Below, piece after piece: positions 1-11,399 of a stretch of DNA of 64,000 nt. Origin of the DNA: Podospora pseudoanserina (taxonomy: Eukaryota; Ascomycota; Sordariomycetes; Sordariales; Podosporaceae); the NCBI RefSeq assembly GCF_035222485.1, contig NC_085920.1:8418001-8482000 (forward strand), read 5' to 3'. Numbering within the stretch: position 1 is the stretch's first letter; each line of letters starts with the position of its first letter. The notes beneath the pieces are model-generated. The model was not told where the DNA came from, searched no databases, and saw nothing but the letters and a program-made list of their open reading frames with translations. The translations under genes and the position numbers were made by a program.

Positions 1-329
1 GAGGCTGGCCACGCAAACCGTCCAGTTTGGACGCGAGACTGGCCGACAAACCGTTACATCTGGATCTTCTGTTTCTCTCCAGCTTGTTGATCTTTACCAG
101 CATCTTGGGAGTTCATCGTTGACACCTCCAGCAAAAACACCTCCGAGGGTGACTTCTTTGTCCGCGGTGTGACGATCACTTCTCAGTGAACAAGGTTTTA
201 CAGCCCAAGCAGAAAGACCGGAGCAGCACCTAATTCTGCCGAAGACGAAACATATCCGCGTTTCGACACAGACTTTCCAGCTATATACGCACATCTGTCT
301 GGTCATGATCTTTCCGAGCTCGACAGTTT
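1..329. other. Upstream region of ankyrin gene
   Basis: No gene is seen. An in-frame TGA at 306-308 precedes the ATG at 330, so the downstream gene probably starts at 330 unless an upstream exon lies outside the window. Confidence 0.4.
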
Positions 330-3300
330 ATGACGATGACTTCACCCTTTAGCCACGACGGTGGTCGTCGGGCACGGCTCCAGCAGATCGCCGCCGCTTG
401 GGGTATCCACCCAACCATTCCACCGGTAACAGTTCAACAGCGACCTCCACAACGACGAACACCACAAGATGATTTTCAAGCAGAAGAGTTATTGAAGCGG
501 CAAAGACTGAGCGCCTCTGCGGACGGCAACAAAAGTTCTCAAAATGCAAGCATCAAACGCGCTTTCAGCTCAAACAAAAAGCCCTCAGGAACCTGGGATC
601 CCAACGAAATATTCGAGGCTCTGGACGCTCTGGTCACCAATCGAGGAGCACCAGGCGTTGCGGATGCCTTGATTGCCAAGCTGGTGAACGCGGGAGGAAA
701 TGTCAATGTGTCAACCATCAAAAACAAGACCAACCTGCTCACTCGGAGAAAAAGCTTGGAGAACTTGGAAAGAAGCAGAGTGCTGCAAAGGGCGGTTCAA
801 AACCGGCACACCGACATGGTTGCTGTTTTGGTCCAGTATGCCGATCCCCTCACCCTGGATGCGGCGCTTCCTCTTGCGATACGATCGGGGGATCTAGAAA
901 TGCTGGCCATGTTGCTTCACCAAGGGGCCAACTCCACGCAAACCCAGGATGCCCAGGACGCCTTCAGGCAGCTCTGCATCATGGGTGGCCATGCGGATCT
1001 AGTCGGCTTGATCTTGCAATCGGAAGGAAGGCCATCATCACAATGGATATCCATGTCCATGGTTGACGCTACACGTAAAGGCTGCTTTCATACAGTTATG
1101 AGGCTCAGCCGGTCGACAGCTGATGGGGACTACCACAAAGCCGAAGCGCTCAAGACGGCCATCTCCCAGTGCAGGGTCGATATCGCCCTTGCCATCCTTA
1201 CCGGTACAAAACCACCTACACAGGGTGGCCAGGGTGTTCTGGAAAGCTTTGCACAGTTGGTGGAACACCCCTCACTTGGTCCCAATGACAGACTTCCCTT
1301 CACCGAGGCCCTCCTCTGTGCTGGTGCTTCAGGGGAACCGATTGCGATGGCACTCGCTCAAGCTTCTGTCAACGAGTATTATGATATGGTCGATTTACTC
1401 GTGTCTTATGGAGCTTCAATTGAGCACCAAGAGGCTGCCATTGTGCGGCACGCCTTGTCCACCGGACGAACTAGCTTGGCCCAGTTATTACTGAGCGAAA
1501 GGTCTACACTTAGCCCAGCATATGCCTCGGAATGCCTCGATAGCATACCGAAAACTATTGCACCCGAGGATCGGCATGCTATGCTCAGTCTCCTGCTTCG
1601 AAAAGGGGCAAGCGGGCCCCCTCTACACGAAGTGCTTATCGATGTCGTAAAGGCCAACGACCTTCAATCTGCCCAACTGTTACTTACCCCACAGTTTCCC
1701 GGTGGGCAGCCAGCCTCTAGTCACAACTTAGGAAACTGGAAGCATGGTGTGGTAGCTGTTAGACACGCGGTTGCGTCAGTTGATCATAGGAATGGTCTGG
1801 CCTTGAGCATCGCGGTCCAGATGGGTCAGTTGCAAATGGTGAAACAGCTGCTGGCCGGTAGGCCAAGTACACAAACTCTGGACCATATCTTTCCTCTCGT
1901 TCGAGCCCTTCAGCCGACGATTCGATATCAGATCGCTGAACAGTTTCTAACCGCGGGCCTGTCGAGCCCCTGTGTTTCGGTCGCTCTGCAAGAGGCGATC
2001 GAAGAACAGCCCCCACGCCGAGACGAAAACTTTATAAGCATGCTTCTCAGATTCAACGCCGACGTCAATTTCAACGATGGTGCTGGCGTCTTGTCGGCTA
2101 TAGCTATTCGGGATCTCCCTCTTCTAGAAAGGTTGCTCACAAATAAGCCAGCACCTCAAACAATGGCTGCTGCCGTCATGAAGGCTATGGAAGAGCCGGA
2201 TAGGGAGACACGATACCGCATGCTTAGCCTGCTTGTTCCGAGCGCTGGTCGTGGTGAGACATCGCAAGCACTGGTACATGCTCTGGCCGTCAAGCCCGTG
2301 GATATGCAACTTGCCAGGCTTCTCCTGGAACAAGGACGGGCAGATGCCAACTTCGACCATGGAGCATCTGTTACTTCAGGTACGTGGTCATACGTTATGT
2401 GTGTTCTTTGACGTCTCTGACATGAGGCAGCCATTAATGATCCCGAACCATCATTGCTGGAACTGGTCCTACAATACGGTGGCCCCAGTCCAGACACACT
2501 CTTTCAAGGGCTGGCCATGTTGTCAGAGATGCCGACAAACCAAGTAAAAGCGGCCAAGGTTGACTCCATTCTTCGCCGAACACGGGATAAGAACATCCTG
2601 AACGCCATACTTGTCAAAGAGGTCCAGACGCTTCTCAAGATAACACCAGAAAAGCGCCAACTTGGCGTCATCTCTTCACTTCTCGCAGCCGGAGCGGATG
2701 TAAACTCCAATAAAGCGGCCGCTCTGTCGTGCGCTGTGAAGGCGGCCGACTCTGCCATAGTCGACCTGTTATTCACCGTCAACCCCAATGCTACATCACT
2801 TGCCGCGGCCCTCCCACAATCGCTCAATATTCTTGACCCCATGGATAGACTAACGTTCACCCAGAAACTGATAGAATCAGGAGCGCCAGGAGCCGAGGCC
2901 AACCGGGCATTGGTTTATGCAATCAATGCCCACCCGAACGACCTACCTCTTATTTCACTCCTTGCTACCCATGCGGATTCCTCTGGGGGCGACGCTCTCC
3001 TCACCGCCATCAAAAAGGAAAACCCTGAGATTGTACAGCTGGTGCTGGACAAGTCGTCCACGGTTTACTCGCAACAAGTACTGCAGGATGGGTTGGTGGA
3101 TGCGCTCTTGGTTACAAACAAGACCAAAAGAGTGGCCATATGCAAGGCGCTGCTCGTTAAGGGGGTAAAGGGGCAGATTGTTTCTGATGCACTGCTGTCT
3201 GCTGCCTCAGACGGCGATATTGAGCTTGGAAGGGTTCTTTCCGACTACGGAGCAAGCGCTGATCACCGCGATGGACAAGCCATTGTGGAGGCTTGTGGAG

Positions 3301-5936
3301 CAGGAGCTAAGGATGTGATGGAAATGCTTTTAAGAGGCCAAGGTGGCCAGGTCGGGGAGCAAACCCTTATTAAGGGGTTCCTGGCAGCGAGTCAGGTTGT
3401 TGATCTGAAGCGCCGGGAGGATGTGTTCCGCATCTTACTCCAAAAGGGGGTCAAAGGTGAGGTTGTGGACGCACAGCTTGTTTCGGCGGCCAAGTTTGGA
3501 GATGACGGCGAAGGGCTTGTGAGACTGCTGCTTCAGCATGGGGCAAGCGTGGACTACAATGCTGGAGAGGCTATCTGGAGTGTCACGAGAGGGGCAAATA
3601 TGGGGTGCTTGAAGCTTATGCTTGGCATCGATAGCGGCAGGGAACAGGAAAAGAAGCCAAACAAGGTGACCTTGCTGCGGTCGCTCAAGGCAAGCAGAAA
3701 GTTGAGCAGGGACTCGAGGTTACAGGTTGTGGACTGGTTGTTTCAAGCTGGAATGCCGCCATGCGAGGAGGTCAACATCGCTTTGAACAGAGTCGTGAAG
3801 GAGGATCCAGATTTGCGGCTGGTTGGGCTGTTGCTCAAGAACGGGGCATCGCCGCTGTCTAATGGCTGCGAGACGCTGACGGATGCAGCTCAGATGCTGC
3901 TGGTGGATGTGTTACAGCTGCTTTTGGCGGGTGACATCCCACAGAAGGATGTGTCATGGACCTTCAAACAAGCGTTCACCCCACAGGCATCGGTGACTTG
4001 GTTTACGGAGAAAGGTTTCCTGGTCGCGAAAATGTTACTCGCCAAGGGGGCAGAGGGGGAGAGCCTGACACTGGCGCTGATGACGGCCATCGATGCATAT
4101 GACGCGGAGAAGGACGAGCTGGCGCGCAGATTCGCTAGTCTGCTACTTCAACACAAGGTTGACGTGTCTTACGAAGATGGCATCGTGCTGCGAAAGGCGG
4201 CTCAGCGGGCAGATGCAGACCTTATTCGACAGGTCCTACAACAGAATCCAGATTCAAGAGCCGTTTCCATCGCATTCGGCTACATTTTCGACCATGCGGA
4301 TCTATCGGAAGAAGACACCCTTCGACTCATCACTCTCTTCACCGAATATCACGATGGAGAGGAGAGGCTAGACGTCATGTTTCCACCCGCTGTCGGTACC
4401 GAACCAGTGCTATTCCGAGCCTTGAACAAGTTTCCGCGGTCTGCCAAAATCATGGAGACGCTGCTTGATGCGGGCTATTACCACGATCAACTGACCACGA
4501 TGAGAGTTATGGAGGATATTGACGAGGAAGAACAGGTCAATTTGCTATTCTGGGCTATTTCACAGCCACAGAAGCGGGTCAGCAATTCTGTCATTGAACT
4601 GCTGGTTATCCGTGGTGCAAAGGTGAATTTTGAGACCAAAATCTCCAAGACAACACCTCTCATGTTGGCTATCCGAGCCAGAAGGCAGGATGTAGTCAAA
4701 TGTCTCATTCTCGCCGGTGCCGAGGTCGATGTGATGGATGTGACGGGCAACACGCCGATGACAATGGCAACTGAGATGGGTGGCGAACTGGGCACAAGCA
4801 TCATGTCCAACATTTTGGCAGCTGATCCAAATGCAAGCCAGAATGATGGCTCTGTTCACAACGCGGCCAGGGAATTGAACCTACAGGCCCTGAAGGTCTT
4901 GGTCGATTTTGGCCATGATGTCGACTTTCCCAGCACCCTGCATGGTGGTCGGAGTGCACTGGGAGAGCTATGCCTAAACGCTGCAAGCGGAGGCTCGCTG
5001 ACAGCAAGTCAGGAAAAACAAATGCAAAAGTGCATGAGTTATCTGATCAGGGAAGCTGGGTCAGATCTTACAATCCAGTGTGAGGGCAAGACCGTCCTAC
5101 TGCTCGCGCTGGAGAGTCTGGATCCTATCGCCACAACAAGTGCCTTGCTGAAGACAGGGGTCTGGAAGTACATCAACGAGCCATACAACCAGTTCACTGA
5201 CGGGACATACACATACTCGCCATCGCAATATGTCCAGCGAGTCCTACCCAACATCAAAACCAAGGCTCAACTCTTGGAGCTGCTCAAAGCCAACCGTTGC
5301 AAGGACGTCTTTTACGGCAACGACCCTGCCCAACCCCAACCAGAGGGCGCAATGAACCTGCCGCCCGAGCTTCTCCGAGCTGAACGTGAGCGTCGCGCCC
5401 TCGAGACTCGGATCCAAAAAGAAAAACAAGAACACAACGCCGCCCTAACCCGCCAAAAAGAAATCGCCGACTTTCAAAACCAGCTCTTCAAGACCCGCGC
5501 CGAGATCGAAGACTCCCGCACCCGCCGCATGCGCCAAGACGAGCTCGACTTTCACCAGACACGCCAAAGACAAGCTGATCAGGCCTTTGCGAAAGAGCTT
5601 CAGCGACGGAAGGCTGAGCGGGAGGCGAACGTGGAAGCTGAGCAGCGCCTGACCGAGGCTGGCTTGACGAGGGCGAGGCTTATCAAGGAGGCTGAGCTGG
5701 AGATGGAGGAGAGGAAGCAGGAGAAGATGATTGACTATGCCAATCAGATGAGCTCAGTTAGGGTTCGGGAGAGAGAGGCGATCGACCGGGTTGATGCTGC
5801 GTCCGAGGCGAGGATGACGAAGCGGCTTCAGGAGCATAGGAGGTTGGTAGAGGGGCAGAATCAGCTGGCTGGTAGACTGCAGAATGGGGTTGATGGGCAG
5901 GGGAGGAGGTTGGGGGTATATCACTGGGGAACTTGA
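330..5936 (+). CDS. Giant degenerate ankyrin-repeat protein with C-terminal coiled coil
   Basis: Two exons, 330-2379 and 2431-5936, are joined across a 51-nt intron (donor GTACGT, branch CTGAC, acceptor CAG), giving 1851 aa. Almost the whole protein is built of roughly 33-residue helical repeats of the form D-x-AL-x-A-x-x-x-G-D-x-x-L-x-x-x-LL-x-x-G-A, which are diverged ankyrin units. The best canonical ankyrins lie near residues 1400-1470 (TPLMLAIRARRQDVVKCLI). A highly charged Arg/Glu/Lys-rich coiled coil covers about residues 1660-1830. The N-terminal 80 residues are Gln/Pro-rich and look disordered. No catalytic, NACHT or membrane domain is visible, so a cytosolic protein-binding scaffold is the reasonable reading. 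Such long ankyrin proteins are common but uncharacterised in Sordariomycetes. The start is the first ATG after an in-frame stop; a missed upstream exon cannot be excluded. Confidence 0.85.
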
Positions 5937-6766
5937 CTGAGAGGAGTCTTTGGGCAGGTTCAGGGGGGACAGGGGGAGACAAACAAAACAGTGAAAATGT
6001 ACGGAGGTTCCGGAACAAAGACAGTGAACTTGCCTGTTACTTACCAAGCCGAACGCCCGCTAAGTGCGCTAGCTAAAATAAGGTTACAGGCTACGTTGCG
6101 CTACTGTTTTCACCCTTGCAGGGCGCTAGCCTTGGCATCCGGCTTCCCAGGACCTCAGATTGCTTCAGAGGGGCCGAGTTCCACTCCGGTTGCCGTAGTC
6201 CCTAAACCTCAGTAAACACTGTTGATTCCAAGCAATTGTGTTGCCTTTGAAGCCATGTATTCTACAGGGCTCAGATACATTGTAAAATCCACAAACAAAA
6301 GCTGTATTTCAACAATAACGCATCCGGGATCGTTCTGTGCTTGCCTGCGTGGTACTGGATCTGGAAGTGGAAGTCACTAAGTAGCTCCGACCAGCGCATT
6401 TGCCTCTGGTTCAGCAGCTTCGTGGTTGTAAACTGGAAAGTATATGTTGGGATATGGTAAGGTGCGTTGTGGTAAGTTTGACGCCACGTTGATCTAGATA
6501 GCTTGAAACTTTAACTTTACTGGATGTGATGTATGACTCGGAAGTATACGAACTGTCTACCAAGCTGAAGCTGTTCTATATAAAAGATGGCTTCTTCCCC
6601 GCTGTTAAGTCGCTCGAAAATAATCTTTCCTCAACACCATACCGCCAACTCAACACCTTCTATCCGAGCGCTTCCCGACAGTTGGGTCCAGATTCGTGTT
6701 GAAACCCACCGTTGATGCGTTAGCGATACCGCGCTTCAACTAACCGATTTCTACCCCAAAACAAAA
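5937..6766. other. Intergenic, probable promoter
   Basis: No coding signal. A TATA-like TATATAAAAG lies near 6577-6586, about 180 bp ahead of the broken gene that follows, which may be what is left of its promoter. Confidence 0.3.
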
Positions 6767-7637
6767 TGAAATGCGGGCGGACGAATATATCGGGGGGATA
6801 GAGATGCTATCGGCCCTCTAAATATCAGCTTGGTGGATGATGCGGGATGTTTACGATGGGCGTCAGTTACGGATGAGGAAATGCGCATAATCAAGTCACA
6901 TTTACGTGATACATTTGGTGTCTCAGCGATGGAGCTATGTGACCCATTTGTTGTACTCGATTGCGATAGTACAGTTGCCGGAATAGGGACTCTTCCCCGT
7001 AGCGTTGGCGGGTTTGTACCGATTTGGCGGAATTTCGACGACGATTTTGCTTTCTGGCCATTATACGGAGAACATGGACAAGGAGAACCATTTACTTCGG
7101 AAATACCAGGACTGGAAGACTTCAACGCGATTGATGGACCGACTTGGGACCAGGTGGCACTGCTGGCGAATACACTGTTTCTCGACGCCGAAGCGATAGC
7201 ATATATCTCCGGCATTCTCCCCAACCGAACTTATTACTATCGATGGAGAAAAACGATGCAAGAAAGAGGACAATACGGATTACATTTTGTTTGATAAAGA
7301 GTTTTACCCAGGGGCCCAAATCTCATCCACCTCTTCAAGCCGTGCAATCTGGAGTAGCGTATCGGCAGGTGTACTGGTTCGGAAAGGGGTGGAACGGCGG
7401 GTGACTATACCCCGTCATACTTGGATGGATCATGACAAAAAAAAAGGCAAAGAACATCTTCGGGAGACAGATTGCTTGGAAGAAAAAACTTTTTACAGGG
7501 CAATACAAGGCGACCCAGGCACGAAGGTTCGGTGTCTGCGAGAAGTAATCGGTGATACCGATATTAGACTGCTTAAACTAGATGACAGCATTGAGTTCGA
7601 GAATACCCTATTAACTATAATATTTCTTAGTCTTTAA
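6767..7637 (+). pseudogene. Broken fungal-specific hypothetical gene
   Basis: The coding sequence is protein-like but split between frames. One open stretch runs from about 6770 to 7294 (contains DDAGCLRWASVTDEEMRI and GPTWDQVALLA) and another from about 7200 to 7637 (contains SSTSSSRAIWSSVSAGVLV and IGDTDIRLLKLDDSIEF). The second frame joins sensibly to the first only if one base is added or lost around 7243-7262, where RTYYYRW passes into an EDNTDYILFD frame. No ATG starts the first frame: nearby ATGs at 6766 and 6771 are in the other two frames. The tail ends abruptly in AT-rich DNA. The wording resembles a long Sordariomycete hypothetical family with a repeated VRKG-RR-T-P-H-W segment; I recall that family only loosely and no function can be given. 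Confidence 0.55.
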
Positions 7638-7958
7638 GTTCAATTAATATACTGGTTCACCACATTTATTTAGTGCTTCACAAGCCTATATAACAGTAAT
7701 TACCTTCTATATGTTGTAGGGCGCCGTCTCTGTAATCCCTCTTCCTTCAATGCCTCGGCTACTATCGAATACTGCAGTCAAAGTCTTCTTCACTCTTAGT
7801 GTACTGCGCCGATAGCTATTTGAGCCTATATTCTACAGGCTCCAATAGCACCCATCTCAACATATTGTATATAAGTTTCTGCCATACTATATGTCACAGT
7901 GCCGACCAGGACTAGGGTGAGTGTCTTGTCATCACGCGAGGGAAAGGAAAAGAGGAGC
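7638..7958. other. AT-rich gene-free segment
   Basis: Strongly AT-rich compared with neighbouring genes, with no ORF of note. It looks like old repeat DNA degraded by C-to-T type mutation. Confidence 0.4.
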
Positions 7959-8059
7959 AAAGCTCCCTACGAAGCGGTGTCTAAATACAGCCGAAGCGGC
8001 GCTACTCCTCTCGTGCTCCACACCCTGTTCTCCAAAAGGCATCGCTCTGATACCGTGAC
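7959..8059. repeat. 101-bp dispersed repeat, copy 1
   Basis: About 90 percent identical, in the same orientation, to 11299-11399. Read on the minus strand, its edge contains GGTATCAGAGC, which resembles the tRNA-Met primer-binding site used by Ty1/copia elements. This could therefore be the leader just inside a left LTR of a minus-strand element. That assignment is inference; the duplication itself is plain in the sequence. Confidence 0.75.
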
Positions 8060-8072
8060 ATTATGAGAGGGT

Positions 8073-8212
8073 TTTTTAATGTACAGTATGTTGTGGGAGT
8101 TGATATGCCGGCAGATGGGATGACAAAGGCGCTCCACAGAGTGATGCATGCGAGGTTCGTTGAGCTACTGGGCATGGTATCAAAGAGGGTACCGTGGTTG
8201 AATTTGGAATAG
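8073..8212 (+). mobile_element. Ty1/copia retroelement fossil (RNase H C-terminus)
   Basis: A short remnant of the extreme C-terminus of a Ty1/copia-type polyprotein, recognised by MPADGMTKALHRVMHARF and ELLGM, matching the family pattern ADGLTKAL-x-x-x-x-H-x-x-F-V-x-x-L-G-M. Only this fragment of the element is left and it is not whole. A TG-starting segment near 8414 could be the start of a degraded right LTR, but no partner LTR is identifiable. It appears old. Confidence 0.7.
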
Positions 8213-8510
8213 GAGGACTCAGGTTGTATGGAATAGATAGATCACCACCAGGTTTGCAGGGTTTATATGGTATCACGGGCTTCATTTTCGGCGACGAGGA
8301 GGTCTGGTTTGGCTGTAGGCCTGCCTGGGAGGGGGTGTGGGAGGTATTGCTCCCGGAGGATTGGTTCAGACAGGTTGCTCCCAGGGCTTCGGCCCTGAGG
8401 TCCACAAATCAGTGTTGATAGGGATAGGTTTTTGCTCTCCGGAGTTGTTTGTTTAAGCACTTCAGAATATCATCACCTTTTACATATCTCTGCTGCCGCC
8501 TGACACGATT
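8213..8510. other. Probable retroelement 3-prime remainder
   Basis: Non-coding stretch following the copia fragment; the sequence TGTTGATAGGG near 8414 is LTR-start-like. No host gene is visible. Confidence 0.3.
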
Positions 8511-8539
8511 GAGCCCCCAAAAATGCGAGTCGGGACGGC

Positions 8540-8773
8540 TGGTTCGTATTACAAGGTGTGGTCTCACAAACTGAAGGGGAAAAAGATGGTTGTTTTCTTC
8601 AGGCTATGTCTCAAAATCAAGCTTCCAATTTAAGGGCTCTTGGCGCGCACGAATTTGGTCAACCCAACGGATACAGACGCCAGTTTATAAGGGATCAGAC
8701 GGGCGGGTTCTGGGTCTGGGTAGATGATGGCGGGAATATTTTGGCGTACGACAATGGGAACTGTTTGCAGTAA
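8540..8773 (+). pseudogene. Remnant ORF of unknown origin
   Basis: One frame is open from about 8530 to the stop at 8771-8773. The only internal ATG (8606) would give a 55-aa peptide, MSQNQASNLRALGAHEFGQP and onward, ending in DDGGNILAYDNGNCLQ. The open frame extends upstream of that ATG with protein-like sequence (GWFVLQGVVSQTEGEKDGCF), suggesting the tail of a larger gene cut off by the neighbouring repeat. I do not recognise the family. It sits between retroelement debris and a kinase-like gene. Confidence 0.3.
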
Positions 8774-9110
8774 TGGCTAGAGTATGAAATTGCAGCCGAC
8801 AAATTGTAAGGTCCCTTGCTGACGCCGCCTTGCCGTGCCGGGTCCCAACATCCTGTTCCACATATTGTGCACTGTGCCCGTTCGGATACCTGCAGGGCAA
8901 GGTGGGAGCGTTTGGTTGTTCATATTTGGTTCCGGCCCAGATTAAAAACTTTTCCTTGTCATTAGCGCATCCTCCCTCTTTGCCAGTACAAGCGCAGTCT
9001 ATCCACCTCAAGATGGACGAAGATGATGGCCAGCCTTTGCAGGTTGCCAGCCCTCCTCTCGTAAGCCGCCTACATTTGGCTTCCAGCCTTCCTCCTTGTA
9101 TAGCACTAAC

Positions 9111-9818
9111 ATGGTTAAGGAATTCCGTATCGGTGGCCAGCTTGTCTTAGCTCAGACTTCTAAGTTACTGGATCCGCGTCGTACCGTGTACCGCCTGGAG
9201 CTCAAACAGCCACTCTTTCTCCCATTGATCCAGTTTTTTGCCACTTGCTGCCCTCGAATACGGACATACTACCCTGGATGGTTTCTCCCCCCGATAATCA
9301 TCCTCAAAAAACGAAAGGCGGGCTGGGAAGACGAGTTCGATAGGGAGAAGCAGGTCTACGAGGTCTTGAAACCGCTTCAGGGGACTGTCATCCCATATCT
9401 CTACGGCGAGGGAGTATATGATGGGTCTCCGGCCTTAGTTTTATCATTCATTCGTGGAAAGACCGTCTACGAGCTCCTACGCGAGGGTAGATTACCCGAG
9501 GACAAGGACCTGGAAGCCCTACGCAACTGCCTTGAAGATGCTCTTCGAGCGCTAACGGGGTATGGAGTCGAGTATACTGACATGAAAACGGACAACTTCC
9601 TGCTCTCGGACGATGGGCGAGCGACGGTCGTCGACCTTGAGCAGGCAGAGCTAAATAGAGCAAACGTCTGGGAAGGAAGTACCAACAACGCCAATGTTGA
9701 TCACCTCATGTATCAATTGAGCGAGCCGCGCAGACTAGCACTTCGTCGATCCACTGGGCAAGGCCTACTGCCCATCCCAGGCGCAGCTAAAGGCCAGCTC
9801 GTCCATTATCGCGGCTAG
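9111..9818 (+). CDS. Divergent protein kinase-like protein
   Basis: Single-exon ORF of 235 aa from the ATG at 9111. It belongs to the small fungal kinase-like families seen next to repeats and secondary loci. A Lys-rich strand (IIILKKRKAGWEDEF) stands where the ATP-anchoring lysine is expected. The catalytic-loop position reads YTDMKTDN (residues 155-162) in place of HRDxKxxN, keeping the Asp, Lys and Asn but not the His. The metal-binding position reads VDLEQ in place of DFG. The middle carries VIPYLYGEGVYDGSPALVLSFI, typical of this group. The loop set suggests an ancient, possibly active small-molecule or protein kinase fold with no C-lobe extension. The gene is open although it is surrounded by decayed repeats. 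Substrate unknown. Confidence 0.7.
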   Translation: MVKEFRIGGQLVLAQTSKLLDPRRTVYRLELKQPLFLPLIQFFATCCPRIRTYYPGWFLPPIIILKKRKAGWEDEFDREKQVYEVLKPLQGTVIPYLYGEGVYDGSPALVLSFIRGKTVYELLREGRLPEDKDLEALRNCLEDALRALTGYGVEYTDMKTDNFLLSDDGRATVVDLEQAELNRANVWEGSTNNANVDHLMYQLSEPRRLALRRSTGQGLLPIPGAAKGQLVHYRG

Positions 9819-9939
9819 GTTGGCAGCGGCTGAGGCAAGCAGATATAGAACTTTATTTATCTATCTATTCTATCTACATTTGGTGGAATCGTTGTCTATG
9901 GCGAGACCCCCGCATGGGATTTGAGCCTATGGTACCCGA

Positions 9940-10160
9940 CCGGTCCCTGGGAGCCAGAGACGCCGAACAATGCAAGAGATCCACGAGTTCCTCAAATCAA
10001 AAATCTGCATAGCCCAGGCCCGCCAGGAGGAATATGCCAACCGGAAACGCAAGCCTGCCCGCAAGTACTACGTCGGCCAAGAGGTTTGGCTCGCTGCCCG
10101 CAATATCATGTCAGACAAGGGAAACGTACGCATTTCACATTTTGATCGCCTACGCTAACA
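9940..10160 (+). mobile_element. Ty3/gypsy retroelement fossil (integrase C-terminal part)
   Basis: A fragment with the gypsy-type pattern seen after the integrase core: [17 protein letters not shown], then [14 protein letters not shown], ending near HFDRLR. Only a small piece of the polyprotein remains and the element is broken. AT-rich DNA on its right is probably more of the same element in decayed form. Confidence 0.7.
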
Positions 10161-10790
10161 TGTGTCGAAGAGCACTCCTAGACGCACGACTCGCTTTCAC
10201 CATTATCGAAGGTTTCGCGATCTGAGTTAAATTTACGGAGGGACATTGGACCAAATCTGCGCTTACTAAACGTCCTAACAGTTTATAAAGGCCATCAATA
10301 CATTTAAGACTAACGTAACGGGCATGTACCCTGCGGAGGTTTGGCTCGCTATAGCAGTGACGGCGACTACCATATAACCAGCTTATCACTCCTCTAAATT
10401 ACTCTCAAAAACATATCTACAATCTCATTATTCAATAATTCCCCTACTCAACTACTGGTATGGGGTGCGGCCACAGGCCTGAGGGTATGTGTGAGGTAGT
10501 GGGGCTCACGGAGGATTCAGGGGTTCAGGGGTCATGTATAAAAGTAGCCTACTTCTCGCATTCTACTTTAGAGATATTATCGACTTTTTATTCTTTAAAT
10601 TTCGTGCCTTACACGCGTGCAGAAGGATACTAGCCCTCTATTCAGGCTAATCCGGTGCTTATTATATTGCTTGCGAGTCTATAGCTTCTATTCTTTGTCC
10701 TACTTGAAGTGCGGCCTGCGAGTGAGTCACTGTCACGAAGGTGTTTTATTCAGGGCCTAGTTGAGGGTATAGTTGTGGTTTGTTGTGGTT
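10161..10790. other. Degraded repeat DNA
   Basis: AT-rich, without a usable ORF. A TATA-like GTATAAAAG lies near 10537 in a context (tag-rich, short direct repeats) that looks like an old LTR. No clean ends could be identified. Confidence 0.35.
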
Positions 10791-10930
10791 TGTTGTGACC
10801 TTCCGGTAGGAGGGTCCGGTTGGGAGGCTCACTTGGGAGATGTCCCTGTATGTTGTGACCTTCCGATAGGAGGGTCCGGTTGGAAGGCTCCCTGGGAGAC
10901 TCCAAAGGAGGCTCACTTTGGAGATGTCCC
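10791..10930. repeat. Two-copy tandem repeat inside the LTR-like unit
   Basis: A 60-bp unit starting TGTTGTGACCTTCCGGTAGG is followed directly by a second copy at 10851, which carries an extra insertion of about 20 bp before the shared GGAGATGTCCCTG end. Confidence 0.7.
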
Positions 10931-11298
10931 TGCAGGGGGCTATCCGGGAGGTTCCACTATGCGGCTCACGATGCAGACACCGGAGGCGCACGAGGGGGAG
11001 ACTCTCGGGGAGAGTCTCTAGCGAAGGAGGATGCGGGGAGACTCTAACAAGCTGGTTTTGCTATGGGAAAAACAGCTTGGGAGGGTCACTGGGCATGGTC
11101 AGCTGCCGTAGAAAAATAAGAAAAGTATAAATGCAAAGAAAACAAGATGCAGAAGAAAGGGTGTGACCTGTAATTGATGGTGAATTAAAGATGGGGAGCC
11201 CCATGATGAGCATCCCGAGGCAAGGCCTTTTAAACTACCAGAGTAAGAGTCCCAGACTCACGTGTGACCTTCCACCCGTGGCTTTGAGGGTCACAACA
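10791..11298 (+). mobile_element. LTR-like unit (solo LTR candidate), about 508 bp
   Basis: The segment begins TGTTGTGACC and ends GGTCACAACA, a perfect 10-bp inverted pair with TG...CA ends as in retroelement LTRs. A TATA-like AGTATAAATG lies near 11125. The left end is tandemly doubled: TGTTGTGACCTTCC recurs at 10791 and 10851. No flanking target-site duplication is apparent, so a DNA-transposon derivative is an alternative. Looks like an isolated old copy without coding capacity. Confidence 0.5.
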
Positions 11299-11399
11299 AA
11301 AGCTCCCTATAACGCGGTGTCTAAATATAGCCGAAGCGGCGCTACTCCTCTCGTACTCCATACCCTATTCTCCCAAAGGCATCGCTTTAATACCGTGAG
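11299..11399. repeat. 101-bp dispersed repeat, copy 2
   Basis: Partner of 7959-8059, same orientation. About ten differences separate the copies, most of them C-to-T or G-to-A in this copy, the pattern expected of repeat-induced point mutation. It abuts the right end of the LTR-like unit. Confidence 0.75.
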
